Shown here: one piece after another, positions 57,401 to 64,000 of the stretch | Position numbering within the stretch: position 1 is the stretch's first letter | Layout: each line of letters starts with the position of its first letter | Source of the DNA: Axinella damicornis | Lineage: Eukaryota; Porifera; Demospongiae; Axinellida; Axinellidae | DNA: 64,000 bases | Assembly (NCBI GenBank): GCA_963931865.1 | Contig: OZ007516.1 | Location: 1,475,883 to 1,539,882 of the forward strand | Direction of reading: 5' to 3' | Translations under genes and position numbers: made by a program | Notes under the pieces: generated by a model | What the model saw: the letters and a program-made list of their open reading frames with translations, nothing else | Databases searched by the model: none | Told to the model about the DNA's origin: nothing

Positions 57401-57640
57401 CTACGCTTTTCTATTAGCTGTGATGTAAATGACTACCTGATAGGGTCGAGATCGTAGCTTACGACAGTCTCGCCCTGCTCTCTAGAACACATACGTACGT
57501 ACCACTATCTGTGCGAACTTTGCCTCCACCTCAGCCTTGGAGAGAGACTCCAAGGGGCTGTCCACGGACTCTGGCTGCCGCCTGATGCCACCATTGTGCG
57601 TGCTCGTCTCGCGCTCGTACGATACAGGAGTGTTCCCCAT
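43277..57640 (-). CDS. FMNL: Formin-like protein (FMNL type)
   Basis: An actin-nucleating formin. Exons: 57503-57640, 53552-53796, 53313-53402, 52903-53053, 52319-52395, 51100-51379, 50617-50703, 50476-50544, 50309-50357, 49884-49984, 49524-49701, 48610-48940, 48268-48415, 48050-48136, 47574-47642, 47233-47313, 46903-47035, 46577-46677, 46159-46221, 45920-46021, 45610-45654, 44692-44739, 44092-44155, 43277-43422; 960 aa. MGNTPVS fits N-myristoylation. GBD/FH3 (about 40-400) has [24 protein letters not shown] and [21 protein letters not shown] coiled coil ([17 protein letters not shown]) precedes the polyproline FH1 (430-489). FH2 (about 490-850) has [19 protein letters not shown] and [20 protein letters not shown]. 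The DAD has [10 protein letters not shown] (about 902-911) before a basic tail. Exon 22 was fixed by phase and is least certain. Intron 1 is 3.7 kb. Confidence 0.93.
43533..43621. repeat. Tandem duplication, two 45 bp units
   Basis: Two nearly identical copies of a unit containing TATAACCTCCAAGTGACAGC and AATATTATGCTGGCAGCTG, in the last formin intron. Confidence 0.9.
44416..44470. repeat. Perfect 27 bp palindrome with 1 nt spacer
   Basis: AGCACATGATGACATCATTG begins a 27 nt arm that is exactly complementary after a single G. The arm core ATGATGACATCAT also occurs at 43969-43982 and near 63283-63298. It is in formin intron 22. Confidence 0.9.
45777..45861. repeat. Foldback repeat with long perfect inner arms
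   Basis: TAGCCTCATTCCTGGGCC and GGCCTGGGAACGAGGCT flank CTTCTCACCCCAGCATTTTG-like inner arms that are inverted almost perfectly. It is in formin intron 20. Confidence 0.85.
46513..46550. repeat. Foldback repeat (TAGCCTCGTTCCCAGG family)
   Basis: TAGCCTCATTCCTAGGCCAT and GGCCTGGGAATGAGGCTA, a minimal-loop hairpin just downstream of the formin exon 18 donor. Confidence 0.85.
46680..46850. repeat. Purine-rich (GGGAGGG)n tract, pyrimidine-rich on formin sense strand
   Basis: It lies directly upstream (formin direction) of the exon 18 acceptor (exon start 46677), so the pre-mRNA has a polypyrimidine tract of about 170 nt there. Confidence 0.9.
47038..47122. repeat. (GGGA)n tract upstream of formin exon 17
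   Basis: Nearly perfect GGGA repeat on plus, TCCC on the formin sense strand, ending at the exon 17 acceptor (exon start 47035). Confidence 0.95.
49216..49303. repeat. Tandem duplication, two 43 bp units
   Basis: Two copies of GCAGCCGCTTCTCACATGCT and GGGTATGATAGCCAGTTGCT lie side by side in formin intron 11. A diverged third copy begins near 49385. Confidence 0.85.
49985..50055. repeat. (TG)n microsatellite abutting a formin acceptor
   Basis: CA repeat on the formin sense strand ending in CACATGCAG, the acceptor of exon 10 (exon start 49984). Confidence 0.95.
50132..50171. repeat. Foldback repeat (TAGCCTCGTTCCCAGG family)
   Basis: TAGCCTCGTTCCCAGGCC and GGCCTGGGAACAAGCCTA ends with a 4 nt loop; formin intron 9. 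Confidence 0.9.
50709..51008. repeat. 300 bp (GGGA)n array filling formin intron 6
   Basis: It occupies about three quarters of the 396 bp intron between exon 6 and exon 7. On the sense strand it is (TCCC)n running up to the exon 7 acceptor (exon start 50703). Confidence 0.95.
51385..52060. repeat. Purine-rich minisatellite in formin intron 5
   Basis: Units built from GTGTGGAGGAGAGG and GGATAGGAGAGTTGGTGTGG repeat for about 670 bp. On the formin sense strand the array is pyrimidine-rich and ends at the exon 6 acceptor (exon start 51379). The long ORFs through it on both strands are repeat artefacts. Confidence 0.92.
52437..52526. repeat. Foldback repeat with copy-specific arms
   Basis: TAGCCTCGTTCCCAGGCCTC and CTGGGAACGAGGCTA flank partly complementary inner arms (CTCCCATATTT / AAATCTGGGAG). 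It is in formin intron 4. Confidence 0.85.
53139..53249. repeat. (GGGA)n array in formin intron 3
   Basis: TCCC on the sense strand, in the 259 bp intron between exons 3 and 4, ending about 85 nt before the exon 4 acceptor. Confidence 0.95.
54366..54427. repeat. (TG)n microsatellite in formin intron 1
   Basis: A long perfect TG run with degenerate TGTG-rich flanks from about 53810 onwards. Confidence 0.9.
54773..54826. repeat. Foldback repeat (TAGCCTCGTTCCCAGG family)
   Basis: TAGCCTCATTCCCAGGCCCG and CGGGCCTGGGAACGAGGCTA, with inner arms continuing GAGA; one of the best preserved copies. Formin intron 1. Confidence 0.9.
56058..56290. repeat. (GAG)n-rich tract in formin intron 1
   Basis: Low-complexity GAGGAG run on plus; predicted poly-Arg or poly-Pro ORFs across it are artefacts. 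Confidence 0.92.
56944..56968 (+). repeat. Poly-C run
   Basis: About 25 consecutive C in formin intron 1; exact length may be unreliable. Confidence 0.9.
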
Positions 57641-57701
57641 GGCGCGTAGTGCATAGCTTCTAGCTTTACTTTTCTAAGTTTTGTTTTCACGTGCTGGAGT
57701 T
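57641..57701. promoter_or_regulatory. Compact divergent promoter between formin and the short ORF
   Basis: Only 61 bp separate the two start codons. A CACGTG E-box lies at 57688-57693. There is no clear TATA box. Bidirectional use is inferred from geometry. Confidence 0.4.
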
Positions 57702-58768
57702 ATGACAGTAATGAGGGCTACACCGGCGATGAATATAATTAAACGGGACAAAAGCGAATTCAGTTTTACTGTCGATGGCGTTCTAACATTGCCAGGAGGT
57801 GACGGTAGGTATCAGATATGTACCGGGAGGAATGCATGATTTACCAATCTACAAATGGGTGTGGTGTGGCCCTGCAGGAATATCCCGTACACCGTCTGAT
57901 ACAGAACAAAGCGGTTGTTGGTCTGGCAGGAAGTAGTTAGGGTGATGGGTTAGGGTATAGCTATTAGGGCCAGGGCCAGTGCTGACTGTACATGCATGCC
58001 TGTTACCTATTCTTAAAGTAGCTATGTATGTAGCTACTTCCAGTCAGACCTCTAGCTATCCACACTGTACCAAGAATGCCAAGCCCTTTCAGTTGGGGAA
58101 GACTGAGAGATCTTTTACCAAACCATAGCTTGTAAGCAAGCCTAGCTCAGGTATGTTGGCTGCACGTGCTAGAGACTAACAAGTCTTGCAGCCAACCATC
58201 CATATCTTTTATAAACCGTTAGTGACTGTATGTTAGCGACTGTATGTTAGCGTCTGTAAGCCATACAGTATTTATACTGACACTAACCCATCCCTATAGC
58301 TAACCACACCCTCCTAACCAATATATAGATTATGGTATGGCATGCTAACAGACTGTTGCTAAGTTTGGGTAGTCTGGTGAAGCCAGGCGCGCCAGGGTCT
58401 GACTTTGTAAGTTTAGGGACGAGCGGACGGGGAAAAATACGTCTGGACACTATGAACAGCTTCCTGTGCCATGAATCTTTACATGCATGTCACACACATG
58501 GAATGCAAAGTAGTCATCCTCATGACCATGGAGTTAGGTTAGGTAACCAGTTGAGTGAGTGCCTCAAATAGTATCCAACTGCTGTTGTACAAAGCCAAAG
58601 AACTCTACGAAGCCACTGCAGATGTGGATGCAGTAAGCCTTCAAACCCACAACAGTAGCTACACTGAGACTCCGCCCATTCACAGACATAACCAGTCAGT
58701 TAGAAAACTGATGCCTAATTTAATCTTTTCCTCAGGCTGCTTCAGGAGCAAGAGAGAGCTTCTTATAA
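57702..58768 (+). CDS. Short spliced ORF, 66 aa, unrecognised; possible upstream ORF
   Basis: Exons 57702-57808, 58572-58632 and 58736-58768 join in phase (AG|T, then phase 0). They read MTVMRATPAMNIIKRDK, then EFSFTVDGVLTLPGGDG, an amphipathic IQLLLYKAKELYEATADVDA and a short AASGARESFL end. I do not recognise the family. The stop lies 25 nt before the ATG of the large membrane gene in what looks like the same exon. It may therefore be a small protein or the upstream ORF of that gene's leader. Another frame through exon 3 (LLQEQERASYNRWDNFKQ) is open into the large ORF, but needs a different splice phase. Confidence 0.45.
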
Positions 58769-58793
58769 TCGGTGGGACAACTTTAAGCAAAGT

Positions 58794-61700
58794 ATGTTAA
58801 TGTCACTGCTACTAGCCCTGTTCTGCATGCTGGGTGGCGGCTCACGGGCCCAGCCATACATCTACGTGAACCAGACAGCTGGAGCAAATGACACCAGCTG
58901 CTGGTATGGCGGACCGGATCACCCCTGCAACACGCTAGACCTTGCGCTGAAAGGAGTCCAGACCACTTCGAATTCAACATGGCACCCAGGGATATATTTG
59001 GAAGAAGGTAACCACACGCTTCAAGATATCTCACATGGTGTCTTCACTGGTCCCCGGATAGCAGATTTTAGAATGGTGGGTAGTCCCTCAACTGAGGATC
59101 TTTCCCCACTAGTTACCATAACCTGTGAGTCTGACTATGGCCAGGGCACTGGTTTTCGATTTGTCAATGTTAGCAAAATTACAATTGCGGGTGTGAGGTT
59201 TTCTCAATGTGGAGCACTGCAAAACAGCACAAGCTGCGATCCAAGCGATTGTGACACAAACATGAAGTTTCATGCTGGGCTGTACTTCTTGCTTTGCATG
59301 GACATTTCCTTTGATCATGTGTGGGTGACCAGCTCTTCAGGAGTTGGTGTGGTGATATACAGTAGTGCAGGAGAGAACAAATTTCAGCATTGCAACTTCT
59401 CAGACAATGTTGCTGACGTAGAATATTCCGGGGGAGGAGGACTTTATCTCGAGTTCTCTTACTGCATTCCTGAAATCGAAGGCATAATCACAGGCAACTG
59501 CTATGACAACGCAACTGTACCAGAGGATTACGTTTCAAACGCAACCTACTTGTTTTCTGATTGCCACTTTGAAGAAAACCATGCCACTGTTATCCATACC
59601 AGGAATTTAACTTTCATTCTTCCTCAGGGTAAGTACCACACAGCATTTGGCCGAGGTGGGGGATTGTCAGTGTTTTTCAAAGGAAGGGCACAGAAAAACT
59701 CCATAGCTGTGACCAAATGCCACTTTCTGAATAACACGGCACTGTGGGGCGGAGGAATGTTTGTGGAATTCCAAGACAATAGCTCTACAAACAGTTTGAG
59801 TGTCCGTAACTCCTATTTCATGTCCAATGGAGTTCTGCATAATTCAACTGACAGCGAAGGTACTGGTGGGGGAGGAGCAAGGATTGGCTTTCTATTTTTT
59901 GGAGACTCACATGCTTGGCATAACCACATGCATTTTGAGAACTGCAAATTTCATCGCAACGAAGCTCATTGGGGAGGAGGAGTTTCATTTTACACAGCAA
60001 GAGAACGGGAAACTGTCTATGCCACAAACACGCTTGAGTTCATTAACTGTGGATGGTTCTTCAACCATGCACAACTTGGAGCAGCAATTGATTTGTCTGT
60101 CTGGCATCCAGTGTCTGATGGAGTAACCGTTCAAGTCAACTTCACGAACACCAAAGTGCAAATACATGGTACTCACGATCAGACTCTAGGAAGTCTGAAT
60201 GGCCTAGGAACACTGTATATTGATTCAATTCCAACCACATTTGCTGGTTATGCTGAGTTCACTGTTAACGCACGCACTGCTCTTGCAGCTGTTGCTGCCT
60301 CAATTGATTTTCTTGAAGGCTGTGTTGCAAACTTTACATTAAATCACGGTCGGAACGGAGGAGCAATTGCTCTGTTTGGGTATTCTTTCATCCGTGTACA
60401 TCCCGGGGCACAACTAAATTTTACTAATAACACTGCTAATTTGACAGGGGGGGCAATATTTGCAAAATCAGTTGGAGAACACGACCTCATTTCTTCACGA
60501 AACTGTTTCATCCGCTTTCATGACATCACCGTAACGCCTGTTGATTGGACAGCTATATTTATCTTTGAAAACAATACTGCTCGTGGGAGACCTAATGCTA
60601 TTTACACCACTACTGTCCTTCCTTGCCTTTGGGGAGGTGCATACGGTCCTTCTGAAAACGGTACAGCGGGAGACTCACAAGTATTTTGCTGGAATAGTAA
60701 TTGGATGTATGATGGCGTCAGGTGCCCTACCCGTGCTAACCAGACAGAAACTGCTCCTGCTACATTTACGCACATTGACAGTGACTATAAACTAGAGGTC
60801 TTCCCCGGACAGCAGAAGTCGCTTGGTGTCAATATGATTGATGACTTTGGCAATAACGAGACAGACAGGATGGTGCTTATAGTGGATGTTCACTCACCAC
60901 AGACAGCTGCAGTTGAGTCCACATACATATCTAATGGTGTAATACAGCTGTCTGGCATTCCTAAGAATAACGTGAGCGTTTCTCTCTTTACACCTGATCC
61001 CAGAGTGGTGTACACAGATGTCCAAGTACATCTTCTCCCATGTCCCCCTGGCTTTATAGTTCATGATACTGGCAGTTCAACAGTCTGTAAGTGCCAAAAG
61101 GATAAGTCGTATGCCGGGAATTTAGTTTGTTCTGAAGATCATTTCAATTCCTCACTCGTACTAGCAGGCAACTGGATTGGCTATTACAACCACAGTAACA
61201 CTATCCTAGTTTGTGGTGGAAGTCCCTATACTTATGGCCTCAGTGAGACAGAAAAGATTCTTCCCAACAAATCAGACCAACTCGATCTCCATCTCTGTAG
61301 ACGTGTAAATCGCACACGTGTGCTCTGTGGACAGTGCATTGAGAACTTTGGACCGGTCATCAATTCAGATCGTTACACATGTAAGAATTGCACTGATTCA
61401 AGGTACAGCGGGGTATTTTTCTTGCTCACGGAACTTCTTCCGCTTACGGTGTTTTTCTTTATCTTGGTCTTGTTTAATGTCAGTCTGACCTCAGGTCCTG
61501 CTAATGCATTCATCTTGTTTAGCCAGATCATCACCTCGAGCTTTCTTCTGTACGGTAGTACAACAACTTACTCCTACACTGTTGCATCTTATGACACTGT
61601 GTATGACATATGGAATCTTAATTTCTTTGATGCTCTTGATGTCTTTCAGTACTGTTTGCACCCAGGAATGGGAACATTGACGGTGATAGCATTGGAATAT

Positions 61701-62873
61701 GTTGTTGCCATCTACCCTCTTGTACTGATTCTGCTGCTGTACTCGGTAATCTGGCTGTACAGCCAAGGTGTTCGACCTGTTGTATGTGTGTGCAGGCCTG
61801 TGCACCATTGCTTGGCAAGGGTGCGTAGAAACTGGGATCTATCACGGTCCGTGATAGATTCATTTGCTGCATTTGTGTTGCTTTCTTATAATAAGTTCTT
61901 GACCATTTCACTTCGACTCCTTTCCATCGCACGTCTGTACAATCAGTCAGGTCAAGATGTAGGTATTGTGCCGTACTACGATGGTAACATGAGAGCCTTC
62001 AGAGGAGAGCATGCTCCGTACGTTGCTCTGGCTCTCCTGATGCTGCTGCTGTTTGTTATTCCTCCACCTCTTATCCTGCTCTTGTACCCTCTGAGAGTGT
62101 TCCACACACTTGTTAGTCGTCTCACGTGCAGGAGGTGGGAAACTGGTGGAAAGATACAGCTCTTTCTGAATGCCTTTTACGGCTGCTTCAAGGATGGGAC
62201 AGAACCTGGAACCCGTGACTGGCGTTACTTTGCTGGTCTCTACTTTGTTTTTCGTTTAACCCTATCACTGTTGTACTCACAGAGTGAAAATTGGCGATTG
62301 CAGTACGTTGTGCAGCAAATAATATCCACTGTGGCTGTTCTTCTCTTTGCTGTTGTGAGACCGTACAAACACGATTTTTATAACAACGTGGATGCCGTGA
62401 TATTTGGAATTCTAGCAACCATCAACGCACTGAGCAATTACAACTACAATGAATACAACTTGGGCAACAGTCCATCGGATGTGGTCTATGCAGTAGAATT
62501 TGCTCTCATTTGGTGCCCACTGGTATACATGGTGCTGTTCTTGATCTACCTTTTGTTGAAAAATTGTCGTGTTCTAGACCGAGTTGTTCACTGCAAGTGG
62601 CGTGTAAATCGTAGTCAGCAACATGGCAGAGATGACATCGCTGATGACAGCATCTTACGTGCAGTGGACGAAAGAGAAGATCAACGCCGTTTCATACGGA
62701 CAAACACAGACAGAAGTTCTGAAGCATCTCCTTTGCTGACAGCTACTGACTCTACTGGATATCTGACATTGGGCGATCAGCATGGAACGTCTAGCTCCCA
62801 TAATCCCATGTCGTCTCAGTCCCATGCGAATACTCACTCTGTCAATAACTCAACATTACCACCACTGGTGTAG
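58794..62873 (+). CDS. Intronless beta-helix, multi-pass membrane protein (1359 aa)
   Basis: A large surface protein in one uninterrupted ORF. A signal peptide (MLMSLLLALFCMLGGGSRAQ) is followed by about 700 residues of repeats such as FSDNVADVEYSGGGGLYLEF, FLNNTALWGGGMFVEF and FNHAQLGAAID. This NNTA..GGA pattern is typical of right-handed parallel beta-helices (pectin-lyase fold), with many N-glycosylation sequons. A Cys-rich segment (about 748-870; CPPGFIVHD, RVLCGQCIENFGPV) precedes about eight or nine hydrophobic segments from residue 870 (YSGVFFLLTELLPLTVFFFI, LVLILLLYSVIWLY, YVVQQIISTVAVLLFAVVRP). The cytoplasmic tail from about 1255 contains SEASPLLTATDSTGYLTL. Its neighbours have up to 25 exons, so the lack of introns is notable. 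I infer a receptor or sensor role; no known receptor family is assigned. Confidence 0.85.
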   Translation: MLMSLLLALFCMLGGGSRAQPYIYVNQTAGANDTSCWYGGPDHPCNTLDLALKGVQTTSNSTWHPGIYLEEGNHTLQDISHGVFTGPRIADFRMVGSPSTEDLSPLVTITCESDYGQGTGFRFVNVSKITIAGVRFSQCGALQNSTSCDPSDCDTNMKFHAGLYFLLCMDISFDHVWVTSSSGVGVVIYSSAGENKFQHCNFSDNVADVEYSGGGGLYLEFSYCIPEIEGIITGNCYDNATVPEDYVSNATYLFSDCHFEENHATVIHTRNLTFILPQGKYHTAFGRGGGLSVFFKGRAQKNSIAVTKCHFLNNTALWGGGMFVEFQDNSSTNSLSVRNSYFMSNGVLHNSTDSEGTGGGGARIGFLFFGDSHAWHNHMHFENCKFHRNEAHWGGGVSFYTARERETVYATNTLEFINCGWFFNHAQLGAAIDLSVWHPVSDGVTVQVNFTNTKVQIHGTHDQTLGSLNGLGTLYIDSIPTTFAGYAEFTVNARTALAAVAASIDFLEGCVANFTLNHGRNGGAIALFGYSFIRVHPGAQLNFTNNTANLTGGAIFAKSVGEHDLISSRNCFIRFHDITVTPVDWTAIFIFENNTARGRPNAIYTTTVLPCLWGGAYGPSENGTAGDSQVFCWNSNWMYDGVRCPTRANQTETAPATFTHIDSDYKLEVFPGQQKSLGVNMIDDFGNNETDRMVLIVDVHSPQTAAVESTYISNGVIQLSGIPKNNVSVSLFTPDPRVVYTDVQVHLLPCPPGFIVHDTGSSTVCKCQKDKSYAGNLVCSEDHFNSSLVLAGNWIGYYNHSNTILVCGGSPYTYGLSETEKILPNKSDQLDLHLCRRVNRTRVLCGQCIENFGPVINSDRYTCKNCTDSRYSGVFFLLTELLPLTVFFFILVLFNVSLTSGPANAFILFSQIITSSFLLYGSTTTYSYTVASYDTVYDIWNLNFFDALDVFQYCLHPGMGTLTVIALEYVVAIYPLVLILLLYSVIWLYSQGVRPVVCVCRPVHHCLARVRRNWDLSRSVIDSFAAFVLLSYNKFLTISLRLLSIARLYNQSGQDVGIVPYYDGNMRAFRGEHAPYVALALLMLLLFVIPPPLILLLYPLRVFHTLVSRLTCRRWETGGKIQLFLNAFYGCFKDGTEPGTRDWRYFAGLYFVFRLTLSLLYSQSENWRLQYVVQQIISTVAVLLFAVVRPYKHDFYNNVDAVIFGILATINALSNYNYNEYNLGNSPSDVVYAVEFALIWCPLVYMVLFLIYLLLKNCRVLDRVVHCKWRVNRSQQHGRDDIADDSILRAVDEREDQRRFIRTNTDRSSEASPLLTATDSTGYLTLGDQHGTSSSHNPMSSQSHANTHSVNNSTLPPLV

Positions 62874-63221
62874 TAACAACATTATCTTTTTGCTGTGTGG
62901 CCTTTCATTATGCTAGTGGAGATTGTGGTACAGTTCCAGTGTTTCATGATTTTGTGATTGCATCATTATCTTTTTAACTTAACTTAAAGAACCACATGAT
63001 GCACAGCGACATGCAGTCTTTGCATTATGTCAGTGTTGAGCTGTACAATCATATAATATACTGTAGTATTGCAACTATGTGTATGATGGGGTCCAATTGT
63101 TATGGAGTGACAATGTTTTGGAGAAAAAGATCACCTGCACAAAATGGCTGTCCGTGCATTTATCAACTAGCACAGAAGAGCCACTACTTTTGGTAGTAGT
63201 GAAGACGAAATTCCATGCAAA

Positions 63222-63258
63222 ACAAGTCGGACTAGTCTCACAGACTAGTCCGACTTGT
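63222..63258. repeat. 16 bp perfect hairpin
   Basis: ACAAGTCGGACTAGTC and its exact complement are separated by TCACA. Confidence 0.9.
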
Positions 63259-63334
63259 TACAAGTGTGCAAGATCATTGGACGATGTCATCATGTGCTCT
63301 TGATGGTAATATAAGAGCTCTGTACAGGCCATGT

Positions 63335-63534
63335 AGCTGTGGATGGTTCATGCAGGTGCAAAGTTAGGATATTAAGCTGTGGATGGTTCATGCAGGTGCA
63401 AAGTTAGGATATTAAGCTGTGGATGGTTCATGCAGGTGCAAAGTTAGGATATTAAGCTGTGGATGGTTCATGCAGGTGCAAAGTTAGGATATTAAGCTGT
63501 GGATGGTTCATGCAGGTGCAAAGTTAGGATATTA
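63335..63534 (+). repeat. Five identical 40 bp tandem repeats
   Basis: The unit AGCTGTGGATGGTTCATGCA plus GGTGCAAAGTTAGGATATTA is repeated exactly five times with no mismatch seen, implying recent expansion or assembly collapse. There are no spacers, so it is not CRISPR-like. Confidence 0.95.
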
Positions 63535-64000
63535 CTCTGATGTGTATAATCAACTTCTCCACAGAACTGGTGACTAATTAGGTCTACAAATGCTACCCAG
63601 TTGCAGGTTCTGCTTGTGGCTGCATCAGTACATGCAGAGTGGTAGTACCATGAGCCCGTAATGGGAAGGAGCGTCCAACTAGCATAACCATGCATCAGGT
63701 GCAGGGTGGCAGCGAACGTGATTTGAATTGCTCACGTTTGCAGTCTGTGTACGTGTACGGCTGCGCGTGACATCACATAAGTACGTGGCAGGTGTTGTGC
63801 ATGCTACCATGGGCGATTTTCTTCATTGAATATACGACTGTACTTCAGGTAGAGCAATACTTGTTTCTTACAGTTGTGTTGGTTATATAGCAATCACCAC
63901 ACACTATTAGAAGTACATATGGTCGTCAACAAGTTTTAGTTGGCAGTGGTGGTGAACAGTAGTTACATAGATCTAATGTTTTGATAGTGAGAGGCAATAA

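Larger units (their letters stand above)
62874..64000. other. 3' flank of the membrane gene; no gene seen
   Basis: The presumed 3' UTR is followed by a hairpin (63222-63258), a perfect 40 bp tandem repeat (63335-63534) and unremarkable sequence. No supported exon to the window end. Confidence 0.6.

Noticed and set aside
63335..63534. Possible CRISPR array
   Set aside because: The 40 bp units are directly adjacent with no spacers, and the DNA is clearly animal.

Overview
The window looks like nuclear DNA of an animal with small exons, many introns and very repeat-rich introns, most probably a marine demosponge. I infer this from three things. First, several genes are clear animal orthologues (RECK, a formin-like protein, a CPVL-type carboxypeptidase, TATDN1). 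Second, it carries death-fold genes with a middle domain that I associate with sponge proteins. Third, many short foldback repeats translate as 'LVPRP..GNEA'-like strings, which I associate with sponge gene models. The species call is inference. All gene models were assembled by eye from splice signals, reading phase and family similarity; in each spliced model the phases close without a frameshift.

Layout: 1-5721 (minus) holds two tandem serine carboxypeptidase genes. The downstream copy runs off the left edge with only its first four exons visible; the upstream copy is complete (13 exons, 447 aa). 5874-13935 (plus) is a TATDN1-type TatD nuclease gene (13 exons, 307 aa) with an antisense tRNA-Gly(GCC) in an intron. 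It shares a 152 bp divergent promoter with the carboxypeptidase. 16252-32269 (plus) is a RECK homologue (25 exons, 877 aa) whose introns hold minisatellites, a hAT relic and many foldback repeats. 33153-39627 (plus) is a five-exon gene joining a CARD-like domain, a DEATH domain, a helical domain and seven tandem ubiquitin-like domains. 40435-42162 (minus), convergent with it, encodes a small protein with two DEATH domains. 43277-57640 (minus) is a formin of the FMNL type (24 exons, 960 aa) with GBD/FH3, FH1, FH2 and DAD regions. 57702-58768 (plus) is a short spliced ORF starting 61 bp from the formin start, ending 25 bp before a large intronless gene (58794-62873, 1359 aa) for a beta-helix multi-pass membrane protein.

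The most novel candidate system is the pair of convergent death-fold genes at 33-42 kb, a plausible innate immune or cell-death signalling module. The Ubl-bearing gene has two competing splice donors; one adds the Ubl tail and the other runs into a stop before it. The second theme is the repeat landscape. Foldback elements share an outer sequence but have copy-specific inner arms, and simple repeats sit on the sense strand just upstream of many 3' splice sites. One RECK intron has decoy donors at its 5' end and acceptor-like repeats at its 3' end.
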